A stretch of DNA of 53,622 bases from an uncultured Ruminococcus sp. (GTDB taxonomy: Bacteria > Bacillota > Clostridia > Lachnospirales > Lachnospiraceae). Location of the stretch: positions 1-53,622 of the forward strand of contig CAMMBV010000022.1 of NCBI GenBank assembly GCA_946494335.1, read 5' to 3'. Below are positions 22,831-30,703 of this stretch, piece after piece. Made by a program: the position numbers and the translations under genes. The notes below the pieces were generated by a model, which saw only the letters and a program-made list of their open reading frames with translations, did not search any database and was not told the DNA's origin. The first letter of the stretch is position 1; the number at the start of each line of letters is the position of its first letter.

Positions 22831-24393
22831 TCACTTAGCACGTTTTAGCGTTATTGTCTTGCTAGCGGTTTTTATATCTTTGGGCAAAGAGGCAACATGC
22901 ACATCTTTATAACCGCTTTTGCTGATTTCCAGATAATCATATCCTCCCCGCGAACCATAAGTAGTAAGTTTATTTTTATAAACAAAGCATGGCCCGCAAC
23001 TCATCCTGCTTTGCTTATATCCTACCCATCTGACCGTATTACCATCGATTACGTAAATATCATAGTGATATCCCCATTCATATGGCGTAAAAGTAGGCGA
23101 AGTTATTTTTTCCTCAGTACGCGCCGGATTGGAAGATGCAATAATCACATTTGATTTATTTGATCCCACGGGAAGTACCGCGTAATATTTCCCTTTTATA
23201 CTGTTTACAAATCCCTCCATGGGATCGGACTTCGTGTTTGGCCATTCGCACTTTCTGCTCACCTCAGAACTCCACGGTCCATACTCAGTTTTTCCACTTG
23301 CTTTTTTATAAGCCCTCACTTTCACTTTGATATGGGTTGGATAGCTGGAAAACTGCGTTTTATATGATCTGCTGGAGGTATTAAATGAATCCACATGCCA
23401 TGCCTTTCCACTTTTCTCCTCATCGATATCCCTGCTGGAAAAACACACTTCATATCCCGTTGCTCCGCTCACCTGGCTCCAGGTAATCGTATATTCAACA
23501 CCATCTCCACCTGTAGAATTCCAGGCAGAATCCCAGGTTTTTTTCCAGCTTCCAATTTTCACTTTCGCCAGGGTGACTTCTCCAATCAGATGCCCGTCTG
23601 AAGCAAATTCATATTTTTTCCCGGAAATCCTGCATACGCCTTTAAACATATATCCTTTGACGCCAAGTTTACCTGTTTTTTTGAAGTAATACCGTTTACC
23701 GTCGATACTCTGCCAACCAGTCAGCATCCTGCCTTTTGTTCCCGCAGCTCCTGTACGTTTAAAAAAAAACCGCTTGCCCCCGATAGTCTGGAAGCCGGTA
23801 AACATCGCGCCTTTAACGCCGGATGATCCCGTCTTTTTGAAATAGTACGTTCTGCCGTTAATACTTTGAAAGCCCTTCAGCATTTTCCCTTTTCTTTGAG
23901 CATCCCCTGTCTTCAGAAAATAAAATACCCGACCGTTAATGTTCTGCCAGCCTGTTAATTTACTTCCATTTTTATAATAATATGTATTTCCGCTTTTTTC
24001 TCTCCATCCGTTAAGCACACTTTTTTGTGCGGCAGCAGCCTGTGCTCTGTTCGGTTTTTCTTCCTGTTCCAGAGCGGCTGTGTCTTCTTTTGTTTCCGCC
24101 TCTTCTTCCAAAACCGCCGCATCTTCCACAGCCTCTTCTTTTAATGGATCCGATTCATTCGGGGACAGCGTTTCTTCACTTTCCGCATCCGGTTCGATCA
24201 CTTCATCCGCCTCATTGTCTGTTTCATCCCGGGGCAGTTCTTCCAATACAGCATCATCTTGATCCTGTATTAAATTTACTTTTTCTTCTTCCACAACAAA
24301 TAAAACGTTTTCATCATCCTCCTGTGCGTATACGGACACAGAAGCAGTTATACTGATAATCAAAATTCCCGCTGCCAATAATAATTTTTTCAT
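22831..24393 (-). CDS. Secreted wall-anchored protein with cell-wall-binding repeats and fibronectin-like domain
   Basis: 520 aa. Signal peptide 1-23, acidic linker to about 125, then about five wall-binding repeats (129-270; pattern GxQxIxGKxYYFKKTG with GVKGxM spacers). A domain at 277-385 is strikingly like residues 549-659 of the 838-aa protein (WNSTGGDGVEYTITWSQVSG, YPTHIKVKVRAYK, YGPWSSEVS). The unassigned C-terminal part (386-520) ends basic. Similar repeats occur in the L,D-transpeptidase at 34576-36267. A small hairpin (24416-24436) lies before the gene. Probably an exported effector of the island. Confidence 0.86.
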   Translation of the reverse strand: MKKLLLAAGILIISITASVSVYAQEDDENVLFVVEEEKVNLIQDQDDAVLEELPRDETDNEADEVIEPDAESEETLSPNESDPLKEEAVEDAAVLEEEAETKEDTAALEQEEKPNRAQAAAAQKSVLNGWREKSGNTYYYKNGSKLTGWQNINGRVFYFLKTGDAQRKGKMLKGFQSINGRTYYFKKTGSSGVKGAMFTGFQTIGGKRFFFKRTGAAGTKGRMLTGWQSIDGKRYYFKKTGKLGVKGYMFKGVCRISGKKYEFASDGHLIGEVTLAKVKIGSWKKTWDSAWNSTGGDGVEYTITWSQVSGATGYEVCFSSRDIDEEKSGKAWHVDSFNTSSRSYKTQFSSYPTHIKVKVRAYKKASGKTEYGPWSSEVSRKCEWPNTKSDPMEGFVNSIKGKYYAVLPVGSNKSNVIIASSNPARTEEKITSPTFTPYEWGYHYDIYVIDGNTVRWVGYKQSRMSCGPCFVYKNKLTTYGSRGGYDYLEISKSGYKDVHVASLPKDIKTASKTITLKRAK

Positions 24394-24438
24394 CTTCTTG
24401 CTCTCCCTTCTTATCCGGTAGTGTCAAAAGCTACCGAT

Positions 24439-25233
24439 TCACATCGTTATCCCGTTAAACAGTACCGTCATCGCTGTAATATTATCCAAAGGCCGCTGAC
24501 CTGCCTGTTCGGCGGCCTGAAGCAGCAGACCGGCATCCGCCATTCCATAGACCGCATCTTTTTCTCGCGTCATTAAAACCGCAATCTGATCTTCCGGGAT
24601 CGCGCGATAAAGACCATCGCTGCATATCAGCAGCTGATCTCCCTCTTCCAACTGTATGGATTCTTTGCTCAGATCGATGAAGGGAAGCTGCCCCATACCG
24701 ATATAGCTGACAAGCACATCCCTGCGGGAAAGTTCTTTTTCGTATTCTTCCTCTTTTATCCTTCCCTCTGTCAGGTACTGATTCAGCAGCATCAGATAAT
24801 TGTGCTCCCGGGTAAGCGGCTGCATTATCCCATTGCGGTACAGATAAATTTTGCTGTCACCTACTGACATCCAAAACAGCCGGTCTCCTTCTATGTATAC
24901 TGCGGCGGCCGTTGTACCGCATTTTAGCGGCCTTCCAGCCTCATCCGCCAGTTCAAAAACCTCCATATCCATCTGGCAGGCGCTTCGATATAAAAATTCA
25001 GCCGGATGCAGCTGCGTCCATATTTCTTTGCGAAAGCATTCCCGAAGCGTCTCTACGGCACAGGTGCTGGCTTCTTCTCCGCCCTCCATGCCGCCCATCC
25101 CATCGCACACAATTCCAAGAAACGTGTTTTCTCTGGTAAAATAAGCCAGCCGATCCTGCTGATACGTTCTGTCTCCCTGGCATGAACCAACGGATACTGT
25201 CATAAAATCCGGAATTCCCTTTTCAATTATCAT
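24439..25233 (-). CDS. PP2C-type Ser/Thr phosphatase, 264 aa
   Basis: ATG 25233 overlaps the TGA of the VWA-FHA gene (ATGA, 25230-25233). The frame open to 25248 merely includes the ribosome-binding region, so I start here. PP2C metal-site motifs are present: QQDRLAYF, VCDGMGGMEGG, SVGDSKIYL, LICSDGLYRA and LDNITAM near the end. It should dephosphorylate targets of the island kinases using two Mn/Mg ions. No membrane segment is seen. It is the counterpart of the PP2C at 27460-28203. Confidence 0.93.
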   Translation of the reverse strand: MIIEKGIPDFMTVSVGSCQGDRTYQQDRLAYFTRENTFLGIVCDGMGGMEGGEEASTCAVETLRECFRKEIWTQLHPAEFLYRSACQMDMEVFELADEAGRPLKCGTTAAAVYIEGDRLFWMSVGDSKIYLYRNGIMQPLTREHNYLMLLNQYLTEGRIKEEEYEKELSRRDVLVSYIGMGQLPFIDLSKESIQLEEGDQLLICSDGLYRAIPEDQIAVLMTREKDAVYGMADAGLLLQAAEQAGQRPLDNITAMTVLFNGITM

Positions 25234-26945
25234 CTGACATTCTCCCATTGAACTGTCATATCCATACTTCCCGCCTGGATCCTGTCTCCTTTTTCCAGCC
25301 TGTATCTGCCATGCAGACGCACCCCATTGACACTGGTTCCATTCGTTGTCTCCAAATCAGTAATATAGATCTGACCCCTTTGGTATTCCAAGGCAAAATG
25401 CTGCTTTGACATTCTCTCATCATCAATACAGATATCGCACACTCCGGAACGCCCTATTATCATACTGTCGGACAGTTTCTTTGCCGCTGTTTTTTTCCGT
25501 CCGTTCCCTGTTTTCATTTCCAGTACAACCAGCGCGCCAGGTCGTCCGTCATCCTCCACCGCGATATGCTGCTGAATATCCACCCGGGAAGCCGGCATCA
25601 TCTTTCCATCAATCACCAGCAGACCTCTGTTTTTTCTGATATAGCGATACAGGAAAATCGCCGTAATAATGACGGCCAGAACAAAGAGCACGCACAAAAG
25701 TGGAATACCCCAGCTTCGGAGGAATTGCATCCAGCCCGCTTCCGGTTTGACTCCTTCCACTGTGATGCTCTCCTCATATGGCATGACAGAATTTTCTTCC
25801 ATGGAATCATCCGTAATGTTAACGATTTCAAGTGAATACTCACCGGAATATAAAGGTTCTTCAAAATATAACTGCACCGATCTGTCATCCAATACCATTA
25901 CAGAATCCGGAATACATTTTTCTTCTCCTGACAGGCAGTAGTTTGACGCCGTCTCTTTTTCAACAACATCCTCTGAAAAAGCAACTTCAATCTCATTTTC
26001 ATTTATCTGTCTGCATTCCAGGACGCAGGGCGCTTCCCTGTCGGGAATATAGTCATAGCAGCCCGTCTGTTTTTCTTTCTTCATGCCCCACTGTTCGATT
26101 TGTACCGTTACGGTTTCTATCTGATCCGTAATGCGGTTGCTGTCTCCCTGTGCCAGGATTACCTTGGTATTTTCTATGGTATCCCAGATGTCCTGCGCCT
26201 CTTCCTGGGAGGATGCCCCATAACAGATTTCAAGCTGCCCGCCTGTATCTCTTACAAATTCTCCGAACCGATTAATGGCGTCTGTATCTTCACCGTCCGC
26301 CACTGCATATACCGTCATTCCCCCACGGGTTATTTCTTCCGTCGCTTCGGTTACCGTAGCTTTTCCTGTCACATCATCCATGCCGTCAGTGAACACTACG
26401 GCTACTTTTCTGACGGAACTTTGATCCGATCGCTGCTGTGCCAGAATGGCTGATTTCTTCAAAGCTTCAAAAAGCTGTGTGTTGTCATCGCCTGCGGAAA
26501 CAACATTGAAGGCCTCCCTGATTTTGTCTCCATCATATTCATCCTCCAGCACCACATTTACCGAATCTCCAAAGGTCAGAACCTTATATGTCTCACAGTC
26601 CGTCAGTGTTTCGATTCGGTTTGTGATGGCCTCACACGCCGCCTGATAATATTCATACTGCATGGAACCGGAAACATCCAAAAGGAAATAGTAATCCGTC
26701 CTGTCCTGGTTTCGATCAAAATCCCTGACAGAAGAAACAGCAAATTCCTGTTCTCCCATATTCACTTTTACTTTCTGACTGTCCAGCTCCTGCAAAGATG
26801 CATCGCCCGTCAGGAAAAGACTGATATCAGGCATACAAATCTGTGCCTGCTCGATCTGAATCTCCCGCAGCTGTGCATGAACCGTCTGCATTTTTACAGA
26901 AAAAGCACCTGCCAGAATCATCAGCCCCAGCAGTCCTTTTCTCAT
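25230..26945 (-). CDS. Membrane protein: extracellular VWA and Ig-like domains, cytoplasmic FHA
   Basis: Start ATG 26945 (MRKGLLGLM) overlaps the stop of the preceding FHA gene (ATGA); 571 aa. Signal peptide about 1-25, von Willebrand A domain with an intact MIDAS (DVSGSMQ from residue 90, later DDNT and FTDGMDD), and an SbsA/Ig-like domain (about 300-390). One membrane helix follows (WGIPLLCVLFVLAVIITAIF), then a cytoplasmic FHA domain (IIGRSGVCDICIDDERMSKQ, DLETTNGTSVNG). It can thus couple an outside ligand to inside phosphothreonine binding. VWA, PP2C and kinase together recall the TerY-P triad of tellurite/stress loci. Confidence 0.92.
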   Translation of the reverse strand: MRKGLLGLMILAGAFSVKMQTVHAQLREIQIEQAQICMPDISLFLTGDASLQELDSQKVKVNMGEQEFAVSSVRDFDRNQDRTDYYFLLDVSGSMQYEYYQAACEAITNRIETLTDCETYKVLTFGDSVNVVLEDEYDGDKIREAFNVVSAGDDNTQLFEALKKSAILAQQRSDQSSVRKVAVVFTDGMDDVTGKATVTEATEEITRGGMTVYAVADGEDTDAINRFGEFVRDTGGQLEICYGASSQEEAQDIWDTIENTKVILAQGDSNRITDQIETVTVQIEQWGMKKEKQTGCYDYIPDREAPCVLECRQINENEIEVAFSEDVVEKETASNYCLSGEEKCIPDSVMVLDDRSVQLYFEEPLYSGEYSLEIVNITDDSMEENSVMPYEESITVEGVKPEAGWMQFLRSWGIPLLCVLFVLAVIITAIFLYRYIRKNRGLLVIDGKMMPASRVDIQQHIAVEDDGRPGALVVLEMKTGNGRKKTAAKKLSDSMIIGRSGVCDICIDDERMSKQHFALEYQRGQIYITDLETTNGTSVNGVRLHGRYRLEKGDRIQAGSMDMTVQWENVR

Positions 26946-27469
26946 TCTTCTTCCCACGAAACTCCCTCCCGGCAAAATGGTACAAATTCAAATGCGCTGC
27001 CGCCTATGTAAAACCTGTCTCCTAAATGCAGCTCTTTTGGCTCTTCCAAAAGGGTTTCCCTGTCTGGAAAAAATGTCATACTTCCTTTTCCCGGCACCAA
27101 TAAAAAACGATTCTTTTTATAATCGTAGACCACGCTGCAATGACATTCTCTGGAGATTTTTTCATCCGTTCCGATATAGATATCCAGATCAGAACCTCTC
27201 CCCATACGGTTAAATCCGGCGTACAGCCGATAATCCCTTCCCCGCTCCGGGCCCTGTACGCACACCAGCCATCCCGTAATGGGATTATCCTGCCTTTGCT
27301 CCCTATAGACGCCAATAGTTTTATCCTTATCTACCGAAAGCGGCTGCGACGTGGGATTGTCGTCATTCCAGAACGGACCGCTGCATTTCTTTTCGCCGGA
27401 ACAGATGGGACAGCTCTGATATTTGCTGTTATCATAATGATGTCCCTGATTACACTTCACTATAGCCAT
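26942..27469 (-). CDS. Zinc-ribbon FHA domain protein, 175 aa
   Basis: Ribbon KCNQGHHYD...CPICSG, a linker, then ITGWLVCVQGPERGRDYRL and the FHA core (GRGSDLDIYIG, SRECHCSVVYD). Paralogue of 22205-22786, which has the same WLVC segment before the FHA. The FHA loop keeps Arg and Ser-Arg; the usual His after them is shifted, so binding strength is uncertain. AAGGAG precedes the ATG. The start overlaps the PP2C gene end by 10 bases and its stop overlaps the VWA gene by four. Confidence 0.88.
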   Translation of the reverse strand: MAIVKCNQGHHYDNSKYQSCPICSGEKKCSGPFWNDDNPTSQPLSVDKDKTIGVYREQRQDNPITGWLVCVQGPERGRDYRLYAGFNRMGRGSDLDIYIGTDEKISRECHCSVVYDYKKNRFLLVPGKGSMTFFPDRETLLEEPKELHLGDRFYIGGSAFEFVPFCREGVSWEEE

Positions 27470-28203
27470 ATTTTCTCCTTGTCAAACCAAACTCCTATTG
27501 CAGAACAGTTATCACGCTTTTCTTTTCTTCCTGCCTTGTGGATATGCAGCTTCATCGCATCAAGCCACTCCTTTACGTTCTTTGCCCTGCGCAGATATTT
27601 CAGCATATAAGTTTCCGTGATGTATTCCCAGAATCCGTCGCTGCAAAGCAGCAGCGCATCAATATTTTCTCTGGAAAGGGCCGGACTGACTGTGTACTTT
27701 ACTTCCTTTTCTCTTTCCCCCAGAACCCGCAGCAGCTTGTTGCGGTCCGGATGCTTCCTTATTTCTTTTTCCCGAATCTCACCGCTTTGCACCAGCATCT
27801 GCGGAACACTGTGATCCAACGTCTGAAACAAAACTCTTCTTTTCTGGAACAGATACCCTCTGGAATCACCTACGTGTGCAATCCGTATGACTCCGTGATC
27901 CACAACGGCAAGGACACAGGTGGTCTTCATCGTATGAAAATTTCCCATCTCACCCTGTTTTTTTATCAGCTGCTGATTGCCTTCCAGAAAAATTCTTTGG
28001 ATCAATTTATCATTGTCTTCCTCTTCGCCAAAAAATTTTCCGGCGCATTCAGCGATGGTATGGGATGCTTCTTTTCCATTGCCATGTCCTCCCAGACCAT
28101 CCGCCACCAGAAAAAGCTGCCGTCCGTTTTCCTGACAGACGAAAACGCTGTCCTCCTGGTATTCTCTGTTTCCCTGCTCCGTCAATATCGCATATCGAAT
28201 CAT
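27460..28203 (-). CDS. PP2C-type Ser/Thr phosphatase, 247 aa
   Basis: Complete PP2C signature: NREYQEDSVFV (Asp18), VADGLGGHGNG (Asp35), AHVGDSRGYLF, LLCSDGFWEY and KRDNCSAIGVWF. Cytosolic. Together with the PP2C at 24439-25233 it supplies two phosphatases against five kinases. It overlaps the downstream FHA gene by 10 bases and follows the membrane-FHA gene by 18 bases, so one polycistronic message is likely. Such phosphatases reset kinase/FHA circuits by removing phosphate from threonines in activation segments (family knowledge). Confidence 0.94.
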   Translation of the reverse strand: MIRYAILTEQGNREYQEDSVFVCQENGRQLFLVADGLGGHGNGKEASHTIAECAGKFFGEEEDNDKLIQRIFLEGNQQLIKKQGEMGNFHTMKTTCVLAVVDHGVIRIAHVGDSRGYLFQKRRVLFQTLDHSVPQMLVQSGEIREKEIRKHPDRNKLLRVLGEREKEVKYTVSPALSRENIDALLLCSDGFWEYITETYMLKYLRRAKNVKEWLDAMKLHIHKAGRKEKRDNCSAIGVWFDKEKIWL

Positions 28204-28221
28204 TCTCCACCACTTTCACCG

Positions 28222-29055
28222 TTATTCTGCCCGGAAACTGTTTTCTCTGTCGCCCAGATAAAATACTGTCCCCGGCTGGATTCCCACTTCCGACATATCC
28301 GGTATCCGTACTCCGTTTTCCATATATGTGCCGTTTTTCGATGAATCCTGCAGATAATACTGATTTTCCGCCGCCTCGTATCGGATAACACAATGCTTTC
28401 TGCTGATTTTACTGCCAGCCAGCACCAGATTACATATCTTAGGATCTCTTCCTATAACTATCTTTTCCCCATCCTTCAGCGGGATAGAAACATTCCGATA
28501 TTCGCCGGACATTCCATACAGATATCCTGTAATGGCATTTCCTCTGCACTGCGTCAGTATGATGACCGACATAATAAAGCCCACAAGGTTTCCCAATAAA
28601 AAGAGCCAGAAACCCACTCCAAAAATTTTCAGAGCCTCGGCTGTCATATTTTTTTGCAGATCCTCGGTGACCCATCCACCAAAAGAGGTAACTGTATTTA
28701 CTGTATATACTACACAGCCCAGAAGAAATACCGCTGCCACTGTGTTAACAGCTCCGATTACAACTCCGAGAATTCCGCTTTTTTTCTGATTCTTCCATAA
28801 AAGCTGCAGCAGAGCAGTCATCAGCGACAACAGAAACAAAACGACAAGCACAACAATAATGCCGATCGCTGCTTTCTCATAAAACGTGTATTCGATTACC
28901 GAAGGCGCCGTCTTTATCAGATCCATCACCAGTTCGAACACAGAATAGCCCGTCTCATCCCCTGTCATAAAAGGCAGGAACGCTGCGATGAAGGCCACAG
29001 TAAATCCCGCTATGGATATCATGGAAAAGACGGAATAATTATTTTCCTCTCTCAT
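28222..29055 (-). CDS. Polytopic membrane protein with C-terminal FHA domain
   Basis: Start at ATG 29055 (MREENNYSV), which has AAGGAG 6 bases upstream; the frame open to 29109 lacks a signal. 277 aa. Four hydrophobic segments lie in the first 170 residues (FSMISIAGFTVAFIAAFLPF; IGIIVVLVVLFLLSLM; VIGAVNTVAAVFLLGC; FWLFLLGNLVGFIMSVIIL). A cytoplasmic FHA domain follows (IVIGRDPKICNLVLAGSKIS, RKHCVIRYE, DSSKNGTYMENG). It is a membrane dock for threonine-phosphorylated proteins. It overlaps the Lgt gene by 17 bases. Confidence 0.88.
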   Translation of the reverse strand: MREENNYSVFSMISIAGFTVAFIAAFLPFMTGDETGYSVFELVMDLIKTAPSVIEYTFYEKAAIGIIVVLVVLFLLSLMTALLQLLWKNQKKSGILGVVIGAVNTVAAVFLLGCVVYTVNTVTSFGGWVTEDLQKNMTAEALKIFGVGFWLFLLGNLVGFIMSVIILTQCRGNAITGYLYGMSGEYRNVSIPLKDGEKIVIGRDPKICNLVLAGSKISRKHCVIRYEAAENQYYLQDSSKNGTYMENGVRIPDMSEVGIQPGTVFYLGDRENSFRAE

Positions 29056-29830
29056 ATATTTCTCCTTTCCTTCTGCACTTTCTATCATAAAACAGCCACG
29101 CCGCCACAATGAGGATTCCAGCCAGAGAGATCCACTGAGATGTGCTGAGCCATCCGTATTGTCCTCTTTCCGCCGTATCCGCTCTCAGATATTCCAGTCC
29201 GAAACGCATACTGCAGTAGAAGAACAGATAAACGGCAAGACTGTATTCTTTTCGCGCTGCCTTTACTATATATACAATCAATACGCCTGCCAGCAAGAAT
29301 TCCAATACCGCTTCCAGCATCTGCACTGGAAATAGCGAGACGCCAGCCGGAGGAAAACATGGTTTCTCATACGTTACACTCCCCCAGCCCTCATAGGGAA
29401 TCCCCCAGCAGCAGCTTGCCAGGAAACAGCCAATTCTTCCAAATCCATGTGCAATGGGCAGACAGGGAATTGCCGTAACCAGATAGGGCCATATATCCGT
29501 CTGATGTATCCTCGACGCCAGATGCAATGCCCCCAGTCCGCCGATTACTCCTCCGTAAAAGACAAATCCGGAACCCAAAAACTGATTCAAATACTGAAGC
29601 TCTGTCAGTCTGCTCCACTCTATTTTTTCAAATGACACCAAAACATACAAAAGCTTGGCTCCTGTTATCCCTCCTGCCGCAACGTAAATGCTGAACAGAT
29701 AAAATTTATCAACATCCAGATTCCGGTATTTTATCAGAAGTCTTCCCACGAACGCCGCCGCAAGTATACCCGTCATAATCATTAAGCCATAATATGGAAC
29801 AAAACGTCCCCCAATAAAAATACCTCTCAT
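29039..29830 (-). CDS. lgt: Prolipoprotein diacylglyceryl transferase (Lgt)
   Basis: Start ATG 29830 (MRGIFIGGR) has GGAGGAAGG immediately before it, so the longer frame to 29857 is rejected; 263 aa with several membrane helices. The Lgt signature HGFGRIGCF (128-136) with SCCWG, and a second arginine motif in SMRFGLEYLRAD, are present. Lgt moves diacylglycerol from phosphatidylglycerol to the lipobox cysteine of prelipoproteins. A lipoprotein gene with a clear lipobox lies two genes upstream in the same direction. Whether this is the only Lgt of the cell or an island-dedicated copy is not visible. Confidence 0.93.
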   Translation of the reverse strand: MRGIFIGGRFVPYYGLMIMTGILAAAFVGRLLIKYRNLDVDKFYLFSIYVAAGGITGAKLLYVLVSFEKIEWSRLTELQYLNQFLGSGFVFYGGVIGGLGALHLASRIHQTDIWPYLVTAIPCLPIAHGFGRIGCFLASCCWGIPYEGWGSVTYEKPCFPPAGVSLFPVQMLEAVLEFLLAGVLIVYIVKAARKEYSLAVYLFFYCSMRFGLEYLRADTAERGQYGWLSTSQWISLAGILIVAAWLFYDRKCRRKGEIYERGK

Positions 29831-29843
29831 CCTTCCTCCAAAC

Positions 29844-29872
29844 CGGGACGAGGCCATAATAACCCCGTCCCG
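29844..29872. repeat. Small inverted repeat before lgt
   Basis: CGGGACG (29844-29850) and CGTCCCG (29866-29872). It lies between the DUF4190-like and lgt genes and has no T-run; possibly an mRNA processing or attenuation hairpin. Confidence 0.4.
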
Positions 29873-29892
29873 CCTGAATTAACCGTATACTC

Positions 29893-30144
29893 TTAAAGGC
29901 TGCCAGCCATACCGATGCAGCCTGCACATCCTGCACACGCAACGAGAAAAGCAAGTGACAGACACAGTCCAATAATTGAGCAGACAAAGCCCGCTTTTCC
30001 CATGCCTTCTTTTCCCGGCATTTTCTTTCCCTGCATTCCCAGGATAATACCGACAATTCCACAAATCGTCCCTACAAAACTGGTTCCCGGAATAAGTGAA
30101 AATACAATAGATACAATTCCTAATACCAATGATGCAACAGCCAT
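29893..30144 (-). CDS. DUF4190-like small membrane protein
   Basis: ATG 30144 (MAVASLVLG) follows AGGAGGAG closely; the ATG at 30159 is part of the ribosome-binding region and is rejected. 83 aa with two hydrophobic hairpin helices (VASLVLGIVSIVFSLIPG; GTICGIVGIILGMQG) and a third (GFVCSIIGLCLSLAFLVAC). This matches the DUF4190 pattern of a small integral membrane protein. It ends with a Cys/Gly-rich CAGCAGC segment. It lies between the lipoprotein and lgt genes. Function unknown. Confidence 0.7.
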   Translation of the reverse strand: MAVASLVLGIVSIVFSLIPGTSFVGTICGIVGIILGMQGKKMPGKEGMGKAGFVCSIIGLCLSLAFLVACAGCAGCIGMAGSL

Positions 30145-30252
30145 TTTTCTCCTCCTCATTCGTTAAATATTCTGCTTTTTCGCACCAAAAATTAATTTTT
30201 CTACAGCCTCCTCTCCAAAATCAGTTTAATCAATCTGCTTTCTCATCTCAAT

Positions 30253-30274
30253 ATGTGCGCTTTAGTGTGCACAT
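30253..30274. repeat. Hairpin after the lipoprotein gene
   Basis: ATGTGC (30253-30258) and GCACAT (30269-30274) with a 10-base loop, just downstream of the lipoprotein stop on the transcribed strand. It lacks a T-run, so read-through or RNA-end protection is more likely than termination. Confidence 0.35.
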
Positions 30275-30281
30275 CTATTGT

Positions 30282-30632
30282 CTATTCTTTTTCAAACTCT
30301 CCTACACCTTCAATCGTTAAGATATTTCCATCGATTGAAAATTGATGAACTCCTCCTACATGCAGCATATCCTGCCCTAGACCCGTTTCTGACGGCATCT
30401 GAATCTCATTATCCTTTCCTTCTGTAATTTTCCACGTTCCATGGGCATCAGCAGCGGCAACATACTGCCAAGTTCCGTCAGAATTAAAAATAATTTTAAT
30501 CTCTTCTGCTTCAGTAGATATCCAGGTACCCACAATAGCAGATGACGAACCTTTCCCTCCACATGCTGTCAAAAAACACAATCCTACAATAAGAACAACC
30601 GTGATAATTACCTTTATCTTTTTACTATTCAT
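30282..30632 (-). CDS. Small lipoprotein, lipocalin-like
   Basis: 116 aa. A type II signal peptide ends in a lipobox LTAC with Cys24, then a Gly/Ser linker and a beta-rich domain (GTWISTEAEEIKIIFNSDG; GTWKITEGKD; NILTIEG) of the short DUF5640/lipocalin-like pattern. It should be anchored on the outer face of the membrane after processing by Lgt. It is the first gene after the promoter at 30675-30703 and lies two genes before lgt, so it may be the sensor or ligand for the island (inference). Confidence 0.85.
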   Translation of the reverse strand: MNSKKIKVIITVVLIVGLCFLTACGGKGSSSAIVGTWISTEAEEIKIIFNSDGTWQYVAAADAHGTWKITEGKDNEIQMPSETGLGQDMLHVGGVHQFSIDGNILTIEGVGEFEKE

Positions 30633-30674
30633 TTCGCTTTTCTCCTTTATCTAACCATCATTTTGCACTTACTT

Positions 30675-30703
30675 TTTACATCTATGTTGAAAATAGATGT
30701 CAA
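30675..30703 (-). promoter_or_regulatory. Promoter with inverted-repeat operator in its spacer
   Basis: On the minus strand TTGACA (30703-30698), a 17-base spacer and TGTAAA (30680-30675). The perfect inverted repeat ACATCTAT / ATAGATGT (30678-30685 and 30693-30700) covers the spacer and both boxes' inner ends. The -35 box overlaps the stop codon of the upstream regulator gene. It is the likely start of the signalling-island transcript and a candidate target of the regulator encoded at 30700-32157. Confidence 0.65.

Noticed and set aside
9615..30703. Type VI or type VII secretion locus
   Set aside because: Kinase, PP2C and FHA genes fit, but no ATPase, sheath, EssC-like or WXG100 gene is present in the window.
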